Below are positions 1-5,589 of a DNA stretch of 7,293 bases, one piece after another. Below the pieces are notes generated by a model. It was not told the DNA's origin. It made no database searches and saw nothing but the letters and a program-made list of their open reading frames with translations. Each line of letters opens with the position of its first letter. The first letter of the stretch is position 1. The stretch lies in contig CAYRML010000069.1 in the NCBI GenBank assembly GCA_964425485.1, forward strand, positions 1-7,293, read 5' to 3'. Origin of the DNA: CAYRML01 sp964425485 (lineage in GTDB: Bacteria; Bacillota; Dehalobacteriia; UBA4068). A program made the translations under genes and the position numbers.

Positions 1-54
1 ATCATTCAAAAATTAGGACAAGCTTTTTATCCTAATAAATTTGAAAAACTTTAG
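1..54 (+). CDS. Possible C-terminal end of an unidentified protein (partial)
   Basis: The first 17 codons read without interruption to a TAG stop. They give a plausible hydrophilic tail that includes AFYPNKFEKL, rich in Lys and aromatic residues. The gene would begin before the window and run in the same direction as the transporter that follows. A 17-codon open frame can occur by chance in AT-rich DNA and no domain is visible, so neither the family nor the reality of the gene is certain. No clear hairpin terminator follows the stop, so transcription could continue toward the transporter. Confidence 0.35.
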   Translation: MIQKLGQAFYPNKFEKL

Positions 55-117
55 AAATAAAATAACGCAAATGAATATTTAAGATTTACACTTAAAACCT
101 TTAAGCATTATCCCAAT

Positions 118-171
118 GAGAAGATGATATTTATATAGACATAACCTTATCTATAGAGATATCATTCTCTC
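118..171. promoter_or_regulatory. Long imperfect palindrome upstream of the transporter promoter (operator candidate)
   Basis: Two 27-base halves face each other around a centre near 144/145. The outer 13 bases (118-130 against 159-171) match as inverted copies at 11 positions, sharing ATGATAT. A second inner block (134-139, TATAGA) also has its inverse at 150-155. In all, 19 of 27 positions are paired, plus two G-T wobbles. No T-run follows, so it is not a terminator. It ends six bases before a -10 box and covers the -35 region, which is where a dimeric repressor or activator would bind. An RNA hairpin is the alternative but would need an upstream transcript. Confidence 0.45.
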
Positions 172-187
172 CCCGCTATAATATAAT
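154..187 (+). promoter_or_regulatory. Probable promoter of the MFS transporter gene
   Basis: Two overlapping perfect TATAAT boxes lie at 177-182 and 182-187, about 45-55 bases before the start codon. The matching -35 positions are poor: TAGAGA at 154-159 agrees with TTGACA at four of six bases. The weak -35 lies inside the right half of the palindrome, which fits a promoter that depends on, or is blocked by, a bound regulator. The -10 assignment is visible in the sequence; the regulation is inferred. Confidence 0.45.
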
Positions 188-230
188 TATTTATACTTGT
201 TTTTATTTTATGAAAGAAAGAAGGTTTTGT

Positions 231-1499
231 ATGGAAGCCTCGACTATAAATCAAGGTCATAATAGAAAATATGAGCTTACAATAGTTCTATTATTCTTCC
301 TTACATGGGGTTTTGTATTTCTGGACAGGCTATCAATCTCATTCCTGCTGCCGGTAATACAACCACAATTAGGAATATCTAATATGCAAGTTGGCATATT
401 AGGGTTTGTTACTACTGCTGCTTATGCCTTGTCCGCAATAGGTTTTGGTGCACTATCAGACAAATCCGGATTAAGAAAGCGCTGGTTAGTACTCTTTGTA
501 TTTATTACAGCTGCCTCAACAGGAGCCTGTGCTTTGGCCCAAAGTTACAGCCACTTGCTAATACTTCGTACTATCGTTGGTATTGGTGAAGGTCCTTTGT
601 TTGCATTAATGATGTCCATTTTGGCCCGTAACTCCAGTGAAAATGCCTTCGGACGTAATGCCGGCATCGTAAATGTCGGCGTTGGCTTGATTGCTGTTAC
701 ACTCGGCCCAATTATGGTTACTCAACTGGTAGGTCATTTTTCGTGGCAATTAACATTTCTTTTGACAGCTCTTCCTTCAATTGTAATAGGCTTTTTACTT
801 CTGATATTTGTAAAAGAAATGAAAGTTTTATCCGGCGAAGATGCTCAAAATCAAGATCTACAAAAAATGAAAGCTAAAAGAGGTGGATTTGCAACAATTC
901 TCTCGCAAAGAAATATTCTTCTTTGTATTATTATCTCCTTCGGCAGTATGGCCGGCTATTGGGCATTAGCGCTATATGCTCCTCTTTATCTAACAAATGT
1001 TGCCGGATTGACTGTACAAGAAATGGGTTTTGTAACTTCAGTCATGGGTATACTCTATATGGTATATTCGTTCCTGGTGCCCAAATTATCCGATAACTTT
1101 GGACGCAAACCTGCTTTAATAATATTCTATGCTCTGTGTATAATTGCACCGTTAGTAATGGCACTATCTCCGGGCTCTACAGGAGCCGTATGGGCTTATA
1201 TGCTCTTTGGCGGGGTACCAGGCGCTATGACACCTGTCTTTGCGGTTCTTATGCCTATGGAAACCGTGGCTGATAATATGCGGGCAACGGCTCAGGGTAC
1301 GGTTAATGGTGTAGGTGAATTTTTTGGCGGTTCCTTAATGCCAATTGCAACGGGCAGATTAGCCGACTTGCATGGTTTACCAATAACAATGACAGCAGGC
1401 GCAGGATTCTTTGCTTTATGCTTTATTGTAAGTTTATTTGTTAAAGAAACAAACCCCTATGTTCTTGCTAAACGACGAAAAAGAGCGGCTTCGGCCTAA
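231..1499 (+). CDS. MFS transporter, anion:cation symporter-like (ACS family resemblance)
   Basis: This is a secondary transporter of the cytoplasmic membrane with 12 predicted helices in 422 residues, normal for the family. TM1 carries FLDR (D32-R33), the Asp-Arg pair typical of the ACS branch that moves organic anions with protons or sodium. The TM2-TM3 loop has the family motif A (GFGALSDKSGLRK, 71-83), repeated in weaker form in the second half (LSDNFGRK, 286-293). TM4 contains RTIVGIGEGP (113-122), matching motif B. A charged loop near 195-220 separates the two six-helix bundles, and the tail is basic. I chose the ATG at 231 because AAAGAAGG lies six bases upstream; an ATG at 210 would add seven residues but has no comparable site. 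The gene is monocistronic, with its own promoter and terminator. The substrate cannot be read from sequence; sugar acids or carboxylates are typical of the branch. Confidence 0.9.
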   Translation: MEASTINQGHNRKYELTIVLLFFLTWGFVFLDRLSISFLLPVIQPQLGISNMQVGILGFVTTAAYALSAIGFGALSDKSGLRKRWLVLFVFITAASTGACALAQSYSHLLILRTIVGIGEGPLFALMMSILARNSSENAFGRNAGIVNVGVGLIAVTLGPIMVTQLVGHFSWQLTFLLTALPSIVIGFLLLIFVKEMKVLSGEDAQNQDLQKMKAKRGGFATILSQRNILLCIIISFGSMAGYWALALYAPLYLTNVAGLTVQEMGFVTSVMGILYMVYSFLVPKLSDNFGRKPALIIFYALCIIAPLVMALSPGSTGAVWAYMLFGGVPGAMTPVFAVLMPMETVADNMRATAQGTVNGVGEFFGGSLMPIATGRLADLHGLPITMTAGAGFFALCFIVSLFVKETNPYVLAKRRKRAASA

Positions 1500-1510
1500 T
1501 TTAGTATAAA

Positions 1511-1545
1511 ATAAAAACTCCTATTATAGGAGTTTTTATTTTATA
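1511..1545. terminator. Strong intrinsic terminator after the transporter, likely bidirectional
   Basis: AAAAACTCCT (1513-1522) pairs with AGGAGTTTTT (1528-1537) around a five-base loop, and the stem can extend by an AT pair at each end. A T-rich tail follows on the + strand. The A-run before the stem gives a T-run on the - strand, so it could also stop transcription from the remnant on the right. It starts 11 bases after the transporter stop. Confidence 0.85.
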
Positions 1546-1551
1546 TCTAAG

Positions 1552-1716
1552 TTATACTTGACTTGGGCTGATTAAATTGAATGTATCACTAAATGGTTTT
1601 ACGCCGAAGGCATAACAGTTGAAGCCCATTTTTTGAATAAAGGCACCTGCCTTGCGGTTACTGGTAAAGCCGTCGCTGTCAATATCCAGAAACTTGCCTG
1701 TACACCTACCCTTATA
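1552..1716 (-). pseudogene. Remnant of a GNAT-like acetyltransferase C-terminus
   Basis: The minus strand holds 54 sense codons ending in TAA, with an in-frame TAG directly upstream and no start codon before the internal Met. The translation includes SNRKAGAFIQKMGFNCYAFG. Its N-x-x-A-x-x-F-x-x-K-x-G-F spacing matches the last conserved stretch of GNAT N-acetyltransferases (acetyl-CoA-binding helix and following strand). The stretch has more GC than the AT-rich DNA around it, as expected for leftover coding sequence. The stop lies next to the bidirectional terminator, as for a former convergent gene. The N-terminal part is missing or decayed. The GNAT assignment rests on one motif and is tentative. 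Confidence 0.42.
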
Positions 1717-1764
1717 CTATGATGCAGTGTTCGGCTCTAATCTATTTAATGTTTTTTATATCTA

Positions 1765-1773
1765 TGATATAAT
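1765..1773 (+). promoter_or_regulatory. Extended -10 promoter of the cupin gene
   Basis: TGATATAAT combines a perfect TATAAT (1768-1773) with the TG dinucleotide one base upstream, the extended -10 form that can work without a good -35. The best -35 position (TTTAAT, 1745-1750) is weak. Transcription would start near 1780, leaving a leader of about 35 bases. Confidence 0.6.
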
Positions 1774-1813
1774 GTTTTTATTAGAAAATGATTTATAATT
1801 ATTGGAGGATTTT

Positions 1814-2149
1814 ATGGGTAAAGAAATAATGAAAAACATTAATAAAGAAGAAATATTGCAGTTAAGTAAATTGGTTAACTACCAAAATGGCCAAATAGTA
1901 AGTAAAACCTTAGTGCAAAATTCCAGTGTCAGCCTAACCCTCTTTGCATTTGATAAAGATGAAGAAATTAGTACGCATGCTTCTCACGGGGATGCTATGG
2001 TCAGTTTACTGGATGGCAAAGCACAGATCACAATAGGAGAAAAAAAATTCAATCTTTCTGCAGGTGAGACTATTATTATGCCTGCAGAAGTCCCACATGC
2101 TGTTTATGCCTCCGAGAAAATGAAATTCATATTAACAGTAGTTTTTTAA
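1814..2149 (+). CDS. Small single-domain cupin protein
   Basis: This 111-residue protein is a conserved beta-barrel cupin of the short type frequent in Clostridia and relatives. Cupin motif 1 is at about 50-69, with H55 and H58 and an acidic D60 as likely metal ligands. Motif 2 is at about 84-98 (AGETIIMPAEVPHAVYA), with H95 as the last histidine ligand. The glycines and the MP-x-x-x-PH turn are intact, so the metal site looks functional. It ends at LTVVF, where the last barrel strand finishes, so it is slightly short but complete. The ATG is chosen because GGAGG ends five bases before it; a TTG at 1802 overlaps that ribosome site and is unlikely. It has its own promoter and terminator, so it is a single-gene unit. 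Members are small-ligand binding or sensing proteins or enzymes, and the ligand is unknown. Confidence 0.88.
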   Translation: MGKEIMKNINKEEILQLSKLVNYQNGQIVSKTLVQNSSVSLTLFAFDKDEEISTHASHGDAMVSLLDGKAQITIGEKKFNLSAGETIIMPAEVPHAVYASEKMKFILTVVF

Positions 2150-2193
2150 CGGATAAATATTGCTTAACAGAATAACCTAAAATTACAGATTAT

Positions 2194-2236
2194 AAAAAAT
2201 CTACTTGCAAGGATGATCCAAGTAGATTTTTTATTC
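2194..2236. terminator. Intrinsic terminator after the cupin gene, likely bidirectional
   Basis: A 14-base-pair stem (2194-2207 with 2219-2232) has CTACTTG/CAAGTAG as its core, flanked by an A-run on the left and a T-run on the right, around an 11-base loop. It lies 44 bases past the cupin stop. The symmetric A/T flanks would allow termination in both directions. Confidence 0.88.
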
Positions 2237-2240
2237 ATAT

Positions 2241-2286
2241 TAGATTAATATAAAGAATCACTTTAGATTAATATAAAGAATCACTT
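2241..2286. repeat. Perfect 23-bp tandem duplication
   Basis: Two identical 23-base units lie head to tail at 2241-2263 and 2264-2286, each beginning TAGATTAATATAAAG and ending ATCACTT. A nine-base stretch overlapping the first unit (TATTAGATT, 2238-2246) also recurs inverted at 2292-2300. The block sits between the cupin terminator and a decayed coding fragment, so it could be a slippage duplication, a recombination scar or a double binding site. Confidence 0.9.
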
Positions 2287-2306
2287 ATTTAAATCTAATA
2301 AAATAG

Positions 2307-2459
2307 GAAATAAAATATCGATCGGAGACTCATGATATTGATTCCGCCAAAAAAGTTTGCACCGATAAACAAAGTATGCACGTCTATCCGGTGTATACTT
2401 TTCAGCATAAAGATGTGCAAAACGCCTGCATCAGCATACTTAATAAGCCTATTTTCTAA
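2307..2459 (+). pseudogene. 5'-truncated coding remnant, family unknown
   Basis: An open frame of 50 codons runs from just after a TAG to a TAA and has no start codon near its beginning. Its translation has the mixed composition of a folded protein, for example MHVYPVYTFQHKDVQNACIS in the second half. An overlapping frame starting with ATG at 2332 (68 codons to 2538) is preceded by GGAG, but its product is an unlikely mix and it reads into the terminator stem, so I prefer the remnant frame. It lies between the 23-bp duplication and a terminator, as expected for the tail of a gene that lost its 5' end. No family is recognised. Confidence 0.35.
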
Positions 2460-2499
2460 AGTAAAGTGTGGTATTCAGTGTAGTACTGATACAAAAATA

Positions 2500-2537
2500 A
2501 AAAAGGAGGAAAGTCCCGTATGCTTTCCTCTTTTTTG
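2500..2537. terminator. Bidirectional terminator between convergent units
   Basis: GGAGGAAAG (2505-2513) pairs with CTTTCCTC and the following T (2523-2531), with one G-T wobble, around a nine-base loop. An A-run precedes and a T-run follows, making a 14-pair stem in all. On the + strand it ends the 2307-2459 remnant. On the - strand the tail is also T-rich, and it is the first good stop signal downstream of the zinc-ribbon operon. Confidence 0.82.
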
Positions 2538-2539
2538 AT

Positions 2540-2762
2540 TATATCTTTTAATACTCAAAATTAAAGCTTAATTCGAGCCTTCCGGCAACTTGACCACATT
2601 TTTTAATCCCTTTTCCTTAGCCAGATCAAATGCAATTTTACCTTATTTTTAAGGCCAGTATCTTTCTTTTATGCCTTTTTTAATTTTCGCCACTTATTGC
2701 ACCTTATCGAGCACCCTACAAATTAACTTACTCTTACGCTCTATTTCAGCAATTGCAATAAT
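2540..2762 (-). other. Gene-free stretch with decayed minus-strand coding fragments
   Basis: No complete gene is visible. On the - strand, 2568-2642 reads as 24 sense codons before TAA, including KIAFDLAKEKGLKNVVKLPEG, which looks like real protein (an amphipathic helix then a strand). It has stops just upstream and no start. Directly behind the 450-residue zinc-ribbon gene, the same frame stays open for 22 codons past its TGA, to a TAA at 2694-2696. These pieces suggest remains of one or more lost genes, but each is short enough that chance cannot be excluded. Confidence 0.35.
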
Positions 2763-4115
2763 TCAAATTTTACTGCCGCATTCGCTGCAGAACTTTGCGC
2801 CGGGGATGAGTTTTCCTCCGCAATTGTGGCAGCAGTTGGGGGCTTTGTCCTCTATAGGTTCAGCTTCAGAGCCTTTCTCCAGTTTGGAGATAAGTGAGTT
2901 TTTCCAAGTCTCCTGCGAACGGTGAATCACTCTGCCGATAAACCGTTTGCGTAATTCTGCAAGTGCAGGGGTTCGGATTATCAACATGCGCTGTGTTACG
3001 TTTGCTTCGCTTTTCAGTGCCTCTTCGGCAAGCGACAATACTTCACGCCGCATTTGCGTTGCTTCCATACCACGGTTTAAAAGCATCAGAAAATGTTCCC
3101 AATCGTTTATGCTAAACAGATAGGTCGCCGCATCCTCACCCGGAAAGGCAAATTCCACAACGGCTGTTTTGCCATCCTTTGAGGGGATTGCCGCCCAGAT
3201 AACCCAACGCAGAGCATCTTCCTGTTCAGGGGGCAGCTCTACTGTCTGTTCGGCACTTTCATTAAGCTTTTCCAGCAATTGCTGCTTTAGCGCTGCAAAC
3301 TCCTCTTCCGGCAGTGTCTTGATGCCTACTGCAAGGCGTGCATAATCGCAGATGTTTTTAAGCTGTTCGTATGATGCAGCCATTTTGCTGTTCAAGGCCT
3401 TTTTTTCCATAGTCCGCTCAATTGTGGGCGGCAGCTGTTTTAGCTGTACGGCAATTCCTTCGGGCAATAATGCTCCTGCCTTATTGCTGTCGGAAAACCC
3501 CAGTGCGGGCTGCAACATTTTGACAAAGGCAATATTATTATCCCTTGATTTTCGTATACGGTCAGCAATCATATTTCGCAGGGGCTCCAAATCAAAGCCC
3601 AGCATGGAAAACGAATAAATCTCTCCTGTGCTTAGCGTAATCGTCAGCGAACAATCATCTTTTTTCATGTCGTTTAAAAACACAAACGGTATGCGTCGGG
3701 CATTAAGATTGGGAGGAAGGATACAAAGACAGTCGGAAAACACACATATGGCCGCTTTGCCATGTACCCCGTCGTAGAAATATTGTCCTTCGGTCTCCAA
3801 ATCGGCTGCACCGGTCACAAAAAAAGCCGACAGCACCTTTCTGGTGTAGCCTTGTACAAGCTCATGGTAAAACCATTGGCCGGACTGCCCCATGCGCGAT
3901 ATGTTTATAATTTCGTTATTAGCTTTTATATGTACGGCATAGTCTTCAAACGTGATGGATTCTATTTGTGCATAAGCAACGGTCTTTCGCTTAAACAGGC
4001 TGTCCAAAACAAGACCTTCCGTATCAATAATTAGCTTTACCTCGCCCGACAAATCAGAAGAAAAAACCGTTCCTTCGTATGCGGGCGCCGGCGATTGTTG
4101 GAATATTTCGTCCAC
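2763..4115 (-). CDS. 450-residue protein: two probable PH-like domains, helical region, C-terminal zinc ribbon
   Basis: Third gene of the operon. Residues 13-97 and about 108-190 each read as a string of beta strands closed by a helix, with a GEVKLIIDTEGLVLDS-type opening and I-x-x-I-x-F/Y-x-Y features that resemble PH-like (bacterial PH) domains. This is inferred from pattern, not from a catalytic motif. A helical stretch (235-290) follows, then an alpha/beta segment (300-405) containing VVEFAFPGEDAATYLFSI and RFIGRVIHRS. The end is one zinc ribbon with C429, C432, C443 and C446. There is no signal peptide or clear membrane helix, so it is probably cytosolic or peripheral to the membrane. 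The start is GTG, with GGAGG seven bases upstream. It lies 39 bases after the 252-residue gene. The ribbon ending in CGSKI mirrors the last ribbon of its partner (CGTKL), which suggests a shared docking style. The function is unknown. Confidence 0.85.
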   Translation of the reverse strand: MDEIFQQSPAPAYEGTVFSSDLSGEVKLIIDTEGLVLDSLFKRKTVAYAQIESITFEDYAVHIKANNEIINISRMGQSGQWFYHELVQGYTRKVLSAFFVTGAADLETEGQYFYDGVHGKAAICVFSDCLCILPPNLNARRIPFVFLNDMKKDDCSLTITLSTGEIYSFSMLGFDLEPLRNMIADRIRKSRDNNIAFVKMLQPALGFSDSNKAGALLPEGIAVQLKQLPPTIERTMEKKALNSKMAASYEQLKNICDYARLAVGIKTLPEEEFAALKQQLLEKLNESAEQTVELPPEQEDALRWVIWAAIPSKDGKTAVVEFAFPGEDAATYLFSINDWEHFLMLLNRGMEATQMRREVLSLAEEALKSEANVTQRMLIIRTPALAELRKRFIGRVIHRSQETWKNSLISKLEKGSEAEPIEDKAPNCCHNCGGKLIPGAKFCSECGSKI

Positions 4116-4154
4116 GGTTTCACCTCCGGCAGCTGATACAGAAATTCGATTATA

Positions 4155-4913
4155 TTATAGTTTCGTTCCGCATTCTCCGCAGAATTTAGTATCGGGCGCA
4201 TTTTGTGTTCCGCAGGAGGGGCATTTTCCGGGCGTGGGCGCCGGTGCATTCATAGGCGAGCCGCAGTTATTGCAAAATTTGACGGTTTGTGCATTTTTTG
4301 CGCCGCATTTTGCACATTCTTTCATCTCCATGGAAGCGCCGCAGTTATTGCAGAATTTTCCCGTTCCGGCAGGCTTGCCGCAAACCGGGCAGATAGTTGT
4401 CTTGCTTTCGATGGCGCCTTTCCAGACTGTGGCACTGTCGCCTGCTTCGTCAATGTTTCTACGCATTGCTTCGGCTCTGGCTTTGGCAACATAGATTTCC
4501 TGGCGGGGAGCGCAGTCGGTGCAAAGACCTTCATCATCATTATAGCAAGCGTCACAGACATATTGATGGCAGCCGTGGCAGCGGTGGAAGTGACGCTGCG
4601 CCTCGTTCTGTGCGCGCTCGAAGGCTGTTTCATGCTCCTTATGCCACTCGGGGCTCATACCCTCAAAGCGCTCGGACAGGATGTCGCCGCCACGCTCGAG
4701 CGAATATCCGATATTTCTTGCAGCTCCGCCTACAATTCCGCCCAGCACGCCGATGCCTCGGGTAAGTCCGCGCAAACCTCTCCCCTTTTTATAAGTTTCA
4801 GATTCCACAAAGCTACTTTTAAATCCGTCATTGCAAATATCACAATAGAAAGTAAACTGAAAACCTGCCTCGGTTGAATTATCCTCGTAGTTTCTGGTAA
4901 ATGATTTTAACAT
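4155..4913 (-). CDS. 252-residue multi-zinc-binding protein with glycine-rich segment and three C-terminal zinc ribbons
   Basis: Second gene of the operon. Cysteines fall in clusters: C24/C27 in a beta hairpin (FYCDIC); C112/C115, C120/C123 and C131/C134 in a Cys/His knuckle after FHRCHGCH; then three classical ribbons at 175-191, 200-217 and 231-248. Between the first two clusters lies a glycine-rich basic stretch (46-75) with GIGVLGGIVGGAARNIGYS, followed by a charged helix (about 88-108). C24/C27 probably share a zinc with C112/C115, leaving the glycine-rich part as a loop or membrane-contacting hairpin; this is inference. The ATG is preceded by GAGG, which overlaps the TGA of the upstream gene with 12 bases between the frames, so translation is probably coupled. 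I recognise the layout as one seen in uncharacterised zinc-ribbon proteins of anaerobes. No enzyme motif is visible; protein or nucleic acid binding is likely. Confidence 0.87.
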   Translation of the reverse strand: MLKSFTRNYEDNSTEAGFQFTFYCDICNDGFKSSFVESETYKKGRGLRGLTRGIGVLGGIVGGAARNIGYSLERGGDILSERFEGMSPEWHKEHETAFERAQNEAQRHFHRCHGCHQYVCDACYNDDEGLCTDCAPRQEIYVAKARAEAMRRNIDEAGDSATVWKGAIESKTTICPVCGKPAGTGKFCNNCGASMEMKECAKCGAKNAQTVKFCNNCGSPMNAPAPTPGKCPSCGTQNAPDTKFCGECGTKL

Positions 4914-4925
4914 TTTTTATTAACC

Positions 4926-5270
4926 TCATTTCTTTTCGAGTTTTGCTTTGATTTTCTTGCCACAAGCAGTGCATTTTGTGTTTTCAAAGAATTGGAACAC
5001 TTGGCAGCGTTTGTTTTCGCAGCGTATCATCAGACTTTGCCCGCACTTTTCGCAGCGTTCCTGCACAAAAGTTTCGGCTGCACAATGGGGACAGTTAACA
5101 TAAAGTGGTCTTCCGCACCCCGCACACAGCGCCTGCTCTTTCTCAATGGGACGCAAGCACGTAGGACAGAGATATCCGAATGGGTTTTGACTTCCACAGG
5201 TGGGGCAAAAACGAACATCCTTGTCAATAAAAGTGTTACAGTGTATGCATGGTTGTTTGTAGCTGGCCAT
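4926..5270 (-). CDS. 114-residue protein made of four zinc ribbons
   Basis: First gene of the operon. Nearly the whole protein consists of two CxxC-n-CxxC pairs repeated to form four ribbons: C8/C11/C22/C25, C35/C38/C49/C52, C60/C63/C73/C76 and C84/C89/C100/C103. The last has a wider C-x4-C first knuckle. The ribbons resemble the DZR (double zinc ribbon) class. The tail is lysine-rich (KKIKAKLEKK). There is no membrane helix or enzyme motif, so it is probably a cytosolic scaffold or adaptor, though nucleic acid binding through the basic tail is possible. The ATG at 5270 lies seven bases after AGGAGG; a GTG one codon earlier would leave only four bases. It begins just downstream of the operon promoter and ends 12 bases before the next start codon. 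Confidence 0.85.
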   Translation of the reverse strand: MASYKQPCIHCNTFIDKDVRFCPTCGSQNPFGYLCPTCLRPIEKEQALCAGCGRPLYVNCPHCAAETFVQERCEKCGQSLMIRCENKRCQVFQFFENTKCTACGKKIKAKLEKK

Positions 5271-5297
5271 CACAAAACCTCCTGAATCCTTCTTAAT

Positions 5298-5326
5298 ATT
5301 TTAAGATATATTTGTGTTATATTCAA
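5298..5326 (-). promoter_or_regulatory. Probable sigma-A promoter of the zinc-ribbon operon
   Basis: Read on the - strand, TTGAAT (5321-5326) and TAAAAT (5298-5303) are separated by exactly 17 bases. They match the -35 consensus at four of six bases and the -10 at five of six. Transcription would start near 5291, leaving a leader of about 20 bases that contains AGGAGG at 5278-5283. There is no room for a riboswitch, so control should be at initiation. Confidence 0.6.
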
Positions 5327-5413
5327 CTATTCCTACAACCTTTTATTATGGTAGATGATTATTTACCCTTGTACTTATACATATTTTGATCTCGTAATAG
5401 TAAAACCAACCCT

Positions 5414-5444
5414 AACAAAAGAAATGCAAAGCATGCGTTTTGTT
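5414..5444. repeat. Interrupted inverted repeat, possible weak terminator of the GGDEF transcript
   Basis: AACAAAA...ATGC (5414-5427) faces GCAT...TTTTGTT (5431-5444) across a three-base loop, with a 3x3 internal mismatch in the stem. It lies between the GGDEF gene and the zinc-ribbon promoter. A run of T-rich bases follows on the + strand, but the - strand tail is poor, so terminator function for the GGDEF unit is uncertain. Confidence 0.4.
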
Positions 5445-5563
5445 TTCTTATAATTCCTACCTATTAAGCTGTTATTGGGTTCTTAATATATCCTTAGTTG
5501 AGAGTATCAAGGCTGCCTTTTTTCGAGCCCATAGTGTCTCCATCCATGGGCCTTACTTCAGGC

Positions 5564-5589
5564 TTATATTACTCTTTTATATTACTCTT
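5564..5589. repeat. Perfect 13-bp tandem duplication
   Basis: TTATATTACTCTT occurs twice without a gap (5564-5576 and 5577-5589). It lies in DNA with no supported gene, and simple slippage is the likeliest origin. Confidence 0.85.

Noticed and set aside
118..171. Riboswitch or terminator in the transporter leader
   Set aside because: The element lies upstream of the likely -10 box and lacks a T-run, so it is probably not transcribed with the transporter.
210..230. Upstream ATG start for the transporter
   Set aside because: The AAAGAAGG ribosome site lies after this ATG and is correctly placed for the ATG at 231.
2241..2286. CRISPR-like repeat
   Set aside because: The two units are directly adjacent with no spacer, and no cas genes are present.
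2332..2538. 68-codon + strand ORF with GGAG before its ATG
   Set aside because: It reads into the terminator stem and gives an implausible protein; another frame in the same place looks more like a gene remnant.
4203..4877. Long + strand open frame (224 codons) opposite the 252-residue zinc-ribbon gene
   Set aside because: It is the antisense shadow of a gene with clear Cys motifs, ribosome site and operon context; its own product has no recognisable domain.
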